A stretch of 64,000 nt of DNA from Gordonia spumicola (lineage in GTDB: Bacteria > Actinomycetota > Actinomycetes > Mycobacteriales > Mycobacteriaceae): NCBI RefSeq assembly GCF_009932475.1, contig NZ_BJOV01000003.1:744001-808000 (forward strand), written 5' to 3'. Shown here piece after piece: positions 36,235-45,653 of the stretch. The notes beneath the pieces are model-generated. The model saw only the letters and a list, made by a program, of their open reading frames with translations. It did not search any database and was not told the DNA's origin. The first letter of the stretch is position 1, and each line of letters opens with the position of its first letter. Position numbers and translations under genes: made by a program.

Positions 36235-37035
36235 TCAGCGGGTGGTGGACTGCTGACCGGAGAGACGCTGGGCCAGCCAGATCGGGACCACCGAGACCAC
36301 GATCAAGACGACAGCCACCACGTTGACGATCGGGGCTTGGACCGGACGGAACAGGTTCTCCAGAATCCAGACGGGCAGCGTCTGCTCGCCCGACCCCAGG
36401 GTGAACGTGGTCACGATGATCTCGTCGAAGCTCAACGCGAACGACAACAGGCCGCCGGCCAGCAACGCCGACCGCAACTGCGGCAGGGTGACGTTCCAGA
36501 ACGTCTGGAACACGCCAGCCCCGAGGTCGGCGGACGCCTCCTCCAGCCGCGAACTCATCTGCTGGAGTCGGGCCTGCGCATTGTTCAACACCGTCACCAT
36601 GCAGAACGTGGCGTGCGCGACGATGACCGTCCACATCGACAACGGCAGACCGAGGACCGTCGTGAACAGGTTGTTCAACGCGATACCGGTGACGATGCCG
36701 GGCAGCGCGATCGGCAGGATCGCCAGCAAGTTCACCGAACTCTTGCCGAAGAACGAATACCGCTGCAGCGCCATCGCCAGCAGCGTGCCGAGCACGAGCG
36801 CGATCGCCGTCGACACGAGCGCCACCTTCACCGACACCCACACGGCGTCGAGAACGGCCTGATTCTGCGCGGCCTTGCGCCACCACTCGAGGGTGAAGCC
36901 GGTGGGCGGCCAGCCGAACGACTTGTCGGCGTTGAACGAGTTCACGAGCACCAGACCCAGCGGGACATAGATGAACGCGAGGACGATCGTCGTCAGAATC
37001 CCGAGGACCCAACGGGCGGATGCGGACAGTCTCAT
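36235..37035 (-). CDS. potC: Polyamine-type ABC transporter permease (PotC-like)
   Basis: This 266-aa inner-membrane permease has six membrane helices. The cytoplasmic EAA loop is EEASADLGAGVFQTFWNVTL (about 170-190). It is the last gene of the minus-strand unit ATPase, binding protein, permease, permease, and starts 16 bases after the first permease. The gene order and sequence type are those of spermidine/putrescine (PotABCD) systems, although some relatives carry other cationic or organic solutes. Confidence 0.85.
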   Translation of the reverse strand: MRLSASARWVLGILTTIVLAFIYVPLGLVLVNSFNADKSFGWPPTGFTLEWWRKAAQNQAVLDAVWVSVKVALVSTAIALVLGTLLAMALQRYSFFGKSSVNLLAILPIALPGIVTGIALNNLFTTVLGLPLSMWTVIVAHATFCMVTVLNNAQARLQQMSSRLEEASADLGAGVFQTFWNVTLPQLRSALLAGGLLSFALSFDEIIVTTFTLGSGEQTLPVWILENLFRPVQAPIVNVVAVVLIVVSVVPIWLAQRLSGQQSTTR

Positions 37036-37051
37036 GACATGTTCTCCCAGC

Positions 37052-37948
37052 TCAGACGTTCTTCAATGCGCCAGTGCGGCGGACGAGCAGCAGGTAGGCG
37101 AACACGATGACGATCGGCACCAACGAGACCGCGGACGCGAGCGGAAGATTGTTCGCCGCACCGACGTTCGCGTAGACGACGTTGCCCAACATCTGCGTCG
37201 TCCCGCCGACGATCTGAACGGTGATGTAGTCGCCGAGCGACAGCGAGAACGTGAAGATCGTTCCCGCGATGACGGCGGGCTTGAGCAGCGGGAGGATCAC
37301 CCAGCGGATGGTCGCGCCCGGTGCCGCACCGAGGTCGCCGGACGCCTCCAGCAGCGAGTTCGGGATCCGTTCGAAACCCGCATGGATCGGCAGGATCATG
37401 TACGGCAGCCAGACGTACGAGAGCGTGATGATCACGGCCGTGAGGCTGTATCCGGGACTCTCCAGGCCGAACGGCTTCCCGAGCCAGGAGAACAGGCCGC
37501 CGTCGGCGAGAATGTTGCGCCACGCGTACACCTTCACCAGGTAGCTGGCCCACAGCGGCATCAGCACGGCGGCCACCAGCAGTTTCTGCCACCGTTGCGG
37601 CGCGACCTTCGCGATGAAGAACGCGATCGGCAGCGCCAGGATCACGTCGATGACGGTCACCGCGAGCGCGACGAACAGCGTCCGCAGCGCCACCTTCTGA
37701 TAGATCGACTCGGTGAGCACCGCCTTGATGTTGTCGAACGTCCACGACTGGTGGATGGCTCCGGTGAACGTGTCGACCGTCCACAGGGACGTCACCAGCA
37801 GCAGGATCAGCGCCAGCACGTAGATCAATGCGAGCCAGCCGGTCGGCAGGATCAACAGTCCGGCCAACCGCAGCCGCGGCATGCGGTTGAGCAGCGCCGA
37901 CAGCGGACGTGAACGCACCGGTCCGTCCGTGCGGGAGATCGTGGTCAT
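37052..37948 (-). CDS. potB: Polyamine-type ABC transporter permease (PotB-like)
   Basis: This 298-aa permease has six membrane helices after a basic cytoplasmic N-terminus. It has the EAA motif LEASGDLGAAPGATIRWVIL, with YMILPIHAGFERIP before it. It forms the heterodimeric channel with the next gene. It is separated from the binding-protein gene by 94 bases that contain a strong hairpin. Confidence 0.85.
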   Translation of the reverse strand: MTTISRTDGPVRSRPLSALLNRMPRLRLAGLLILPTGWLALIYVLALILLLVTSLWTVDTFTGAIHQSWTFDNIKAVLTESIYQKVALRTLFVALAVTVIDVILALPIAFFIAKVAPQRWQKLLVAAVLMPLWASYLVKVYAWRNILADGGLFSWLGKPFGLESPGYSLTAVIITLSYVWLPYMILPIHAGFERIPNSLLEASGDLGAAPGATIRWVILPLLKPAVIAGTIFTFSLSLGDYITVQIVGGTTQMLGNVVYANVGAANNLPLASAVSLVPIVIVFAYLLLVRRTGALKNV

Positions 37949-38004
37949 CGAGAAGTCCTCAATAGGGGTGGGTCGGTTGGGTGTTGCCGGTGCCGGGACG
38001 GGGC

Positions 38005-38035
38005 GGTGACCGCGCGGGGTGGCCGCGCGGTCACC
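38005..38035. terminator. Intercistronic hairpin between binding protein and permeases
   Basis: A perfect 13-bp stem (38005-38017 with 38023-38035) and a GGTGG loop start eight bases beyond the stop of the binding-protein gene. It can stabilise the upstream mRNA or partly stop transcription, giving more binding protein than permease. Confidence 0.65.
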
Positions 38036-38042
38036 GAACGCC

Positions 38043-39221
38043 TCAGCCCTTGATCTCGAGCCAGGCCTGCGTCCACTGCGCGTAGTCGATGCACTTCACG
38101 TCGGTGCGGCCATCCAGGCAGTTCGCGACCGGCGTCGTCCAGTACCAGATCTTCGACGCGTAGTCCGCGTCCCCCGAGTGGTACGTCTCGCAGTGCTTCT
38201 TGTCGGTCGTCAGGTCACACGCCTTGGGGTTGGCCGGCGACTCGCCGAAGTACTCGGCGACCTGCGCGTTCGCCTTCGGGCTGACGATGTAGTCGAGCCA
38301 CTTGTAGGCGCAGTTCTTGTGCTGCGACTTCGAGCTGATCATCCACGTGTCCGACCAGCCGGTGGCGCCCTCCGACGGCAGGACCGTCGCGACCGGCGTC
38401 TTGTTCTCGAGTGCGATGTTCGCGCCGACCTGCCAGGTGGTGCCGACAACCGACGAGCCGTTGCCGAACGCCTGCACCGACTTGGTGATGTCGTTCCAGT
38501 ACTCGCCGATGTTGGGGCGCTGCTCCTTCAGGAGCGAGACGGCCGCGTCGAACTGGGTCTGATCCAGTGCGTACGGGTTCTTGATGCCGAGTTCGGGCTT
38601 GTGCGCCATCAGGTACATGGCGGCGTCGGCGATGTAGATCGGCGAGTCGTACGCCGTCACCTTGCCCTTGTGCTTCGGCGCGTCCTCGAACACCGCACGC
38701 CACGACGTCGGTGCCGGCTGGACGATGTCGGTGCGGTACATCAGCAGGTTGGCGCCCCAGCCGTGCGGCACACCGTAGTTGACACCGTCGACCGTGTTCC
38801 ACGGCTTGTTCTTCAGGAACGGGTAGACGTCCTTGTAGTTCGGGACGAGATCGGTGTTGATCGGCACCACTTCGCCGCCCTCGATGAGACGCAACGACGC
38901 GTCGCCCGACGCCGAGACGACGTCGTACTGGCCCGACCGCATCAACGAGAGCGCCTCGTCGGACGTGCCGAACGGCTTGAAGTCGACCTTGCAGCCGGTC
39001 TGCTCCTCGAACGGCTTGACCCAGTTGACGTTCGGATCGTTGCTTCCGTCTTCGACGTAGCCGGGCCACGCGAGGATCGACACTGTGCCCTCGCCCTGGC
39101 CGAGCGACTGCATCTTGTCGGTGGAACGACCGCTGTCGCTGTCCGTTCCACACGCGGCGACCGTCATGGACAGCACCGCGGCGGCGCCCGCTGCGGCGAG
39201 TGCCCTCTTACTGAACTTCAT
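38043..39221 (-). CDS. potD: Polyamine-type substrate-binding lipoprotein (PotD-like)
   Basis: This 392-aa lipoprotein has a signal peptide and lipobox SMTVAACG (lipidated Cys24). The mature protein shows the PotD-type pattern: TVSILAWPGYVEDGSNDPNV near the start, then LMRSGQYDVVSASGDASLRL and WNTVDGVNYGVPHGWGANLL. Aromatic and acidic residues typical of polyamine-binding pockets are present, but the ligand is not certain. ATG 39221 has AAAGGA eight bases upstream. The longer frame upstream is not used. Confidence 0.87.
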   Translation of the reverse strand: MKFSKRALAAAGAAAVLSMTVAACGTDSDSGRSTDKMQSLGQGEGTVSILAWPGYVEDGSNDPNVNWVKPFEEQTGCKVDFKPFGTSDEALSLMRSGQYDVVSASGDASLRLIEGGEVVPINTDLVPNYKDVYPFLKNKPWNTVDGVNYGVPHGWGANLLMYRTDIVQPAPTSWRAVFEDAPKHKGKVTAYDSPIYIADAAMYLMAHKPELGIKNPYALDQTQFDAAVSLLKEQRPNIGEYWNDITKSVQAFGNGSSVVGTTWQVGANIALENKTPVATVLPSEGATGWSDTWMISSKSQHKNCAYKWLDYIVSPKANAQVAEYFGESPANPKACDLTTDKKHCETYHSGDADYASKIWYWTTPVANCLDGRTDVKCIDYAQWTQAWLEIKG

Positions 39222-39253
39222 GGTGTTCCTTTCGATGTGGGTGCGGCTCGTGC

Positions 39254-40279
39254 TCACGCCGCGTTGTCGGGCAACCAGACGACGTCGGCGTCCGACCACG
39301 ACACGGTCACCGTCTGTCCTGCTTCGATCCCGTCGCCGCCGTCCCGATCGAGCACCACCAGTTCGGTGCCGTCGTCGAGACGGACGGTGACGTGGGTGGA
39401 CGCGCCGAGGTAGGCGACCGAGGCCACCTCGCCTGCGCTCGAGCTTCGGCCGGCCCCCGCCGGTTCGCCGAAGACGATCTGTTCCGGCCGCAACGTGAAC
39501 TGGTCACTGCGGCCGTAGCGCTTCGACGCCGCGGCGGCGGTGAACAGGTTGGACGTTCCGACGAAGTCGGCGACGAACCGGCTGTTCGGCCGCGTGTACA
39601 GGCCACGCGGCGTATCGACCTGCTGCAGGGTGCCGTCGTTGAAGACGCCGACCCGATCGCTCATCGTGAGCGCCTCTTCCTGGTCGTGCGTGACGAACAC
39701 GAAGGTGATGCCGACCGACCGCTGCAGTTCCTTGAGCTCCACCTGCATCTCCCGGCGCAGCTTCAGGTCGAGGGCGCCGAGCGGCTCGTCCAGCAGCAGG
39801 ACGCTCGGCTCGACGACGAGCGCACGCGCGATCGCCACACGCTGACGCTGACCACCGGAGAGCTGTTCGGGCTTGCGGTCGGCGAACGATCCCAGCTGCA
39901 CGCGATCGAGGGCTGCGCGGGCGCGCTCGCGACGCTCCTTGCGCCCCACCTTGCGGACGCGGAGTCCGTAGGCGACGTTGTCCAGGACGCTCATGTGCGG
40001 GAACAGCGCGTAGTCCTGGAACACCGTGTTGACGTTGCGCTCGAACGGAGCCTTGTCCGTGACGTCGTCGCCGTGCAGCTCGATGGTCCCCGAGGTGGGG
40101 AGTTCGAACCCGCCGATGAGACGCAGGACGGTGGTCTTGCCGGAGCCCGACGGGCCGAGCATCGAGAAGAACTCACCGTCGTAGATGTCGAGGTCGAGCG
40201 AGTCGACCGCGGTCATGTCGCCGAACTGTTTACGCACCTGGCGGAGTCGGACCGCCGCCTTCTGGTCTGTCATCGCCAC
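39254..40279 (-). CDS. potA: Polyamine-type ABC transporter ATPase (PotA-like)
   Basis: This 341-aa ATPase contains Walker [10 protein letters not shown] (about 42-50), the Q-loop [11 protein letters not shown], signature [15 protein letters not shown], Walker [13 protein letters not shown] and the H-loop [11 protein letters not shown]-terminal TOBE-like domain (about 255-335) is of the PotA/CUT1 type. It is the first gene of the transporter operon. The start is GTG 40279 or ATG 40273. Confidence 0.92.
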   Translation of the reverse strand: MAMTDQKAAVRLRQVRKQFGDMTAVDSLDLDIYDGEFFSMLGPSGSGKTTVLRLIGGFELPTSGTIELHGDDVTDKAPFERNVNTVFQDYALFPHMSVLDNVAYGLRVRKVGRKERRERARAALDRVQLGSFADRKPEQLSGGQRQRVAIARALVVEPSVLLLDEPLGALDLKLRREMQVELKELQRSVGITFVFVTHDQEEALTMSDRVGVFNDGTLQQVDTPRGLYTRPNSRFVADFVGTSNLFTAAAASKRYGRSDQFTLRPEQIVFGEPAGAGRSSSAGEVASVAYLGASTHVTVRLDDGTELVVLDRDGGDGIEAGQTVTVSWSDADVVWLPDNAA

Positions 40280-40476
40280 ACCTCTCGCACCTGCCGTGCA
40301 TCACATCGACCATTCGTTGTGATTTGGATCATGGCTGAAAACATATAACACCAGAGGCTTTATGAAAAGAGTTAGAGAAGAAGTTCCTGAGGAAGTACCC
40401 TGAATTCGGTCGTTCACCTGCCGATTCGCAGGACGCCGCCTCCCCCGTCTCCCGCGATCCGGAAGAGAAGCCCCGC
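40280..40476. promoter_or_regulatory. Divergent promoter region, transporter and DHA2 exporter
   Basis: The gap between potA and the exporter holds an inverted repeat ATCACA/TGTGAT (40301-40306 and 40319-40324, 12-bp centre) and an AT-rich block around 40330-40375 (TATATG on the minus strand). The repeat could be an operator for potA. The assignment to any regulator is unknown. Confidence 0.4.
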
Positions 40477-41964
40477 ATGTCCGCGCCCGCCATCGGCCAG
40501 ACCGCATCACGTCGAACGTGGTTCGGCCTGATCGTCCTGCAACTCCCCGTGCTGCTCGTCTCGATGGACTTCTCGGTCCTCTACCTGGCGATCCCCACGA
40601 TCATCGATTCACTCGGACCGTCCGCCACCCAGCAGCTCTGGATCCTGGACATCTACGGCTTCATGATCGCGGGCCTGCTGATCACGATGGGCAACATCGG
40701 CGACCGCATCGGACGACGTCGCATCCTCCTCGCCGGGGCCGCCGTGTTCGGAGTCGCGTCGGTGATGGCGGCGTTCGCGCCGAGTGCCGGATTCCTCATC
40801 GCGGCACGCGCCCTCATGGGCATCGGCGGCGCGACCCTCATGCCTGCCAGCCTGTCGCTGATCGCCAACATGTTCCCGCAGCCTCGCCAGCGGGCCAGGG
40901 CGATCGGCGTGTGGACTGCCGCGTTCGCGGGCGGCGCCGCCATCGGCCCGGTGATCGGCGGCGCGCTCCTGCACCACTACTGGTGGGGCGTCGTGTTCCT
41001 GATCAACGTGCCGGTCCTGGCCGTGCTGTTCCTGGCCGCGCCGTACCTGCTCCCCGAATTCCGCGCCGACCACACGGAACCGTTCGACTTCATCGGCGTC
41101 GCACTGTCCCTGCTCGGCATCCTCCCCGCCGTCTACGCGGTCAAGGCGCTCGCCGCCGAGGGCGTGTCGGCGGGCGCGATCGGCGCCGGAGCGTTCGGCG
41201 TCGTCATGCTCGTCGCGTTCCTCTGGCACGAGAAGCGGACGCCGTCACCGCTGCTCGACCTGCAACTGTTCACCAACGCCACGTTCAGCGCGTCCCTGTC
41301 GATCGCACTCGTCGGCATGATGACGCAAGGCGGTCTGGCCTACCTCACCAACCTGTATCTGCAGTCGGTCCTCGGCTTCGATGTGCTGGACGCCGCGCTG
41401 GCGGGCATTCCGATGGCGGTGACGGTGGCGTTCTTCTCCATCTACGCCGACCGTCTCACTCGGAAGATCGGCGTCCGACTCACCCTGGCCGCGTCGGTCC
41501 TGATCGCCGCGGCCGCCACCCTCGGCATGGTCGCACTGACGCAGACCAGCAGCCTGTGGGTGTTCCTCGTGCTCACCGCCATCGCAGGCATCGGCTTCGG
41601 CATCCAGTTCTCGCTGGTCACCGACGTCATCGTCGGGTCCGCGCCGCCGGAGAAGTCGGGCGCGGCGTCGGGCATCTCGGAGACGAGCTTCGAACTCGGC
41701 ACGGCACTCGGCCTCGCGCTGCTCGGTTCGCTGGCGACCGCCGTGTTCCTCTCGAAGGACGACGGCCACGGGTTCGCCGACTCCCTCGGCGAGACGTTGA
41801 AGGAGCACGGCGACGTGGGAGCGGTGGCCGACGCCGCCCGGGCCGCCTTCGTCGACGGCCTGCACGCCGCGGCCATCGCGGGCGGCGTCTTGCTGACCAT
41901 CCTCGCCGTGGTCGTGATGGCCGTGATGCGCGGGTCCGTCCGACCGGAGCACTCCGCGCACTGA
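40477..41964 (+). CDS. DHA2-family (EmrB/QacA) MFS drug exporter
   Basis: This 495-aa protein has fourteen predicted membrane helices. Family motifs are the acidic helix-1 residue in LVSMDFSVLYLAIPTI, motif A in GNIGDRIGRRRILLAGA and motif C in WTAAFAGGAAIGPVIGGALL. It exports hydrophobic or cationic compounds by proton antiport. It is divergent from the polyamine transporter, with a strong terminator just downstream. Substrate unknown. Confidence 0.88.
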   Translation: MSAPAIGQTASRRTWFGLIVLQLPVLLVSMDFSVLYLAIPTIIDSLGPSATQQLWILDIYGFMIAGLLITMGNIGDRIGRRRILLAGAAVFGVASVMAAFAPSAGFLIAARALMGIGGATLMPASLSLIANMFPQPRQRARAIGVWTAAFAGGAAIGPVIGGALLHHYWWGVVFLINVPVLAVLFLAAPYLLPEFRADHTEPFDFIGVALSLLGILPAVYAVKALAAEGVSAGAIGAGAFGVVMLVAFLWHEKRTPSPLLDLQLFTNATFSASLSIALVGMMTQGGLAYLTNLYLQSVLGFDVLDAALAGIPMAVTVAFFSIYADRLTRKIGVRLTLAASVLIAAAATLGMVALTQTSSLWVFLVLTAIAGIGFGIQFSLVTDVIVGSAPPEKSGAASGISETSFELGTALGLALLGSLATAVFLSKDDGHGFADSLGETLKEHGDVGAVADAARAAFVDGLHAAAIAGGVLLTILAVVVMAVMRGSVRPEHSAH

Positions 41965-41970
41965 CATCGA

Positions 41971-42009
41971 ACGACGACGGCCGCCGAGCGTGTCGGCGGC
42001 CGTCGTCGT
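41971..42009. terminator. Bidirectional terminator
   Basis: A perfect 17-bp stem (41971-41987 with 41993-42009) and a five-base loop lie between the convergent exporter and hemophore-like genes. Confidence 0.85.
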
Positions 42010-42018
42010 GGTTGGCGG

Positions 42019-42444
42019 TCAGTAGCGGCTGCAGGTGGCCTCCGCCTTGGCGATCGCGGCGCGGATCGCCTTGCGCTCGGCCTTCTGTGCGGCCGTCGGC
42101 TTCTTGTGGGCGTCCGGCTTCTTCTTGTGTTGGCCCTTGTGTTCACCCTTGTGAGCGCCCGGCTTGTGATGCTCGGCGCGGATGACGTGCTCTTCGAAGC
42201 GACGCTTGGCCTTCGGGTTGGTCTCGAGCTTATGCCAGAGCGCGGGATCCTCCTTGGCGAGCGCCTTCTCGACCTGCGCGAGAGTGCAGTCGGTCCCCGG
42301 GACCTTCGTCGACGGCGCGGGCGCGTGCTTGACGGTGTTCGGCGCGGCCGACGCGGCCCCGGCCACCGGACCGGCGAACAGCATGGCGGTGGCGCCCGCG
42401 GCGATGGCCGCGCCACCTGCCACGCGTGTGAAGAGTCGGTTCAT
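42019..42444 (-). CDS. Secreted hemophore-like protein with His/Lys-rich tail
   Basis: This 141-aa protein has a signal peptide ending at ASAAP (about 34). The mature N-terminal part DCTLAQVEKALAKEDPALWH and LETNPKAKRRFEEHVI resembles the small helical heme-binding (MHB, Rv0203-like) domain. Two cysteines, Cys53 and Cys138, could form a disulfide. Between them lies a tail with six His among Lys and Gly (positions 91, 92, 98, 102, 106, 113), which may bind metal or heme. ATG 42444 has AAAGGA upstream. Transcription ends at the shared 41971-42009 hairpin. Confidence 0.6.
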   Translation of the reverse strand: MNRLFTRVAGGAAIAAGATAMLFAGPVAGAASAAPNTVKHAPAPSTKVPGTDCTLAQVEKALAKEDPALWHKLETNPKAKRRFEEHVIRAEHHKPGAHKGEHKGQHKKKPDAHKKPTAAQKAERKAIRAAIAKAEATCSRY

Positions 42445-42647
42445 GTGGAGTTCCTTTCGAGCCGGACGTCGAACGGTCTCGTCCGACGTCGACCGAAGGT
42501 AGAGATCGGAAACCTGTGTGTCGCTGCCGTTCTCCGTACAGGTTCCTGTCAATCCTGTGAACTCCGCACCGGTCGCAACACGGCCTGTCCCCGCAGATCC
42601 GGCGGATCGACGCATCCGGTCCGGCCTGTGCGTCGATCATCGAGTGG

Positions 42648-44627
<1,980 letters not shown>

Positions 44628-44642
44628 CGCCAGAAGCACGAA

Positions 44643-44684
44643 CCGCCCGGCCTCATCCACCGCGTCGTGGATGGGGCCGGGCGG
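44643..44684. terminator. Terminator of leuA
   Basis: An 18-bp GC-rich stem with one G-T pair (44643-44660 with 44667-44684) and a six-base loop follows the leuA stop by 15 bases. It also serves the convergent secreted-protein gene. Confidence 0.85.
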
Positions 44685-44707
44685 CTGTCGCCTAACAGTC
44701 CTCGCGG

Positions 44708-45316
44708 TCAGCCGCCGAGCGAACCGCCCAGTCCTTCCAGGCTTCCCCAACTGGACTCCAGGGTCTGGGCGGTGACCCACGTGTCGAACGGGTGCAAATC
44801 CAGCGTGAAGACGGCATCGCCCAGAGCACCGTCGGTGCCGCCATCGGCGTTGCTGCATCTGACGAGTCCCGTGTAGTCGCTGAGCGGTGCCCGGTACGGG
44901 CGATCATCAGGTGCATTGACGATGATCGACAGATCTGTCTTCGTGTCGCCGTCGGCGTCGGTCGCCCAGAAGAATCCCTTCGCGACGGAATTCTCCTTCG
45001 CGTCGAGGAAATCACGACGACCACTCATCGGCGCGTCGACGAGCTTGCCCGAGGTGTTCAGCAGGCTGGTCGGGAAACTCAGATTGCGCTTGAGCTCATC
45101 GACGTGGTCTCCACGCCAGATGAGCGCGGTGCACCGCTGCTCCGCCAGGCCCGTGCCACGGTTGTCGATCTCGATTGCTACGCCGTTCTTGCTGTCGTTC
45201 ATCACCCGCGCGAACGAATGCGGCGCGGCGGTCGCGGTACCTGCTGTAGGCGTAGACACGCCGACCGTTGCGACGACCACGGCAAGCGCACTCATCATCG
45301 CCCTAGATTTCACCAT
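44708..45316 (-). CDS. Secreted protein of unknown function
   Basis: This 202-aa protein has a signal peptide (MVKSRAMMSALAVVVATVGV, cleavage near ATAAPHS). The mature part contains a strand-rich domain with RVMNDSKNGVAIEIDNRGTG, two cysteines (QRCTALIW and GLVRCSNADG) and an acidic Asp-rich loop ATDADGDTKTDLSI that could bind calcium. It ends in a Gly/Ser-rich tail. A GAAGGAG site lies before ATG 45316. The family is not recognised. Confidence 0.6.
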   Translation of the reverse strand: MVKSRAMMSALAVVVATVGVSTPTAGTATAAPHSFARVMNDSKNGVAIEIDNRGTGLAEQRCTALIWRGDHVDELKRNLSFPTSLLNTSGKLVDAPMSGRRDFLDAKENSVAKGFFWATDADGDTKTDLSIIVNAPDDRPYRAPLSDYTGLVRCSNADGGTDGALGDAVFTLDLHPFDTWVTAQTLESSWGSLEGLGGSLGG

Positions 45317-45602
45317 CACGATTTGTTCTCCTTCAGAGTTCGACCGGCTACATTGCACCCCGATGCCGCACTCCGATCCAAGGCAAAACGGCACGAAACA
45401 CCCGAAATCAACCGTTTGTACTAGGTGCGACGCTCTACTTGCTCACCAGAACGGCCGAGCGCACCATGCCGCTCCGCCCTTAGACGCCCCTCGCGCAGCT
45501 GTGCGGGGGGACGTTTCTCGTCGCAACCCGCGCAACCGTCACCGCTCCCGCGGAGCAGCAGCCGTGGCGGGGTTGCTTCCCCGGAGGGGTGACGAGTAGA
45601 CG
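45317..45602. other. Long 5' region without a gene, with hairpins
   Basis: No coding frame is convincing here. On the minus strand this is the upstream region of the secreted-protein gene. It contains a hairpin at 45487-45510 (12-bp stem with two G-T pairs) and other GC-rich inverted repeats around 45541-45590. A non-coding RNA or structured leader is possible, but no known riboswitch motif was recognised. Confidence 0.4.
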
Positions 45603-45638
45603 ACAGGGCCCTCCCGGAGGATTCCGGGAGGGCCCTGT
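45603..45638. terminator. Terminator of Ig-repeat gene
   Basis: A perfect 16-bp stem (45603-45618 with 45623-45638) and a GGAT loop lie 16 bases past the stop of the minus-strand Ig-repeat gene. Confidence 0.85.
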
Positions 45639-45653
45639 ATCCGTGTCAGACGA

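Noticed and set aside
36337..39413. Long plus-strand frames over the polyamine transporter
   Set aside because: They are shadows of potC, potB and potD. The products are low-complexity Arg/Gln/His-rich.
45541..45590. Possible cobalamin- or c-di-AMP-type riboswitch on the minus strand
   Set aside because: A GGGGAAGC...CCCCGCCAC stretch looked suggestive, but the other conserved blocks are missing.
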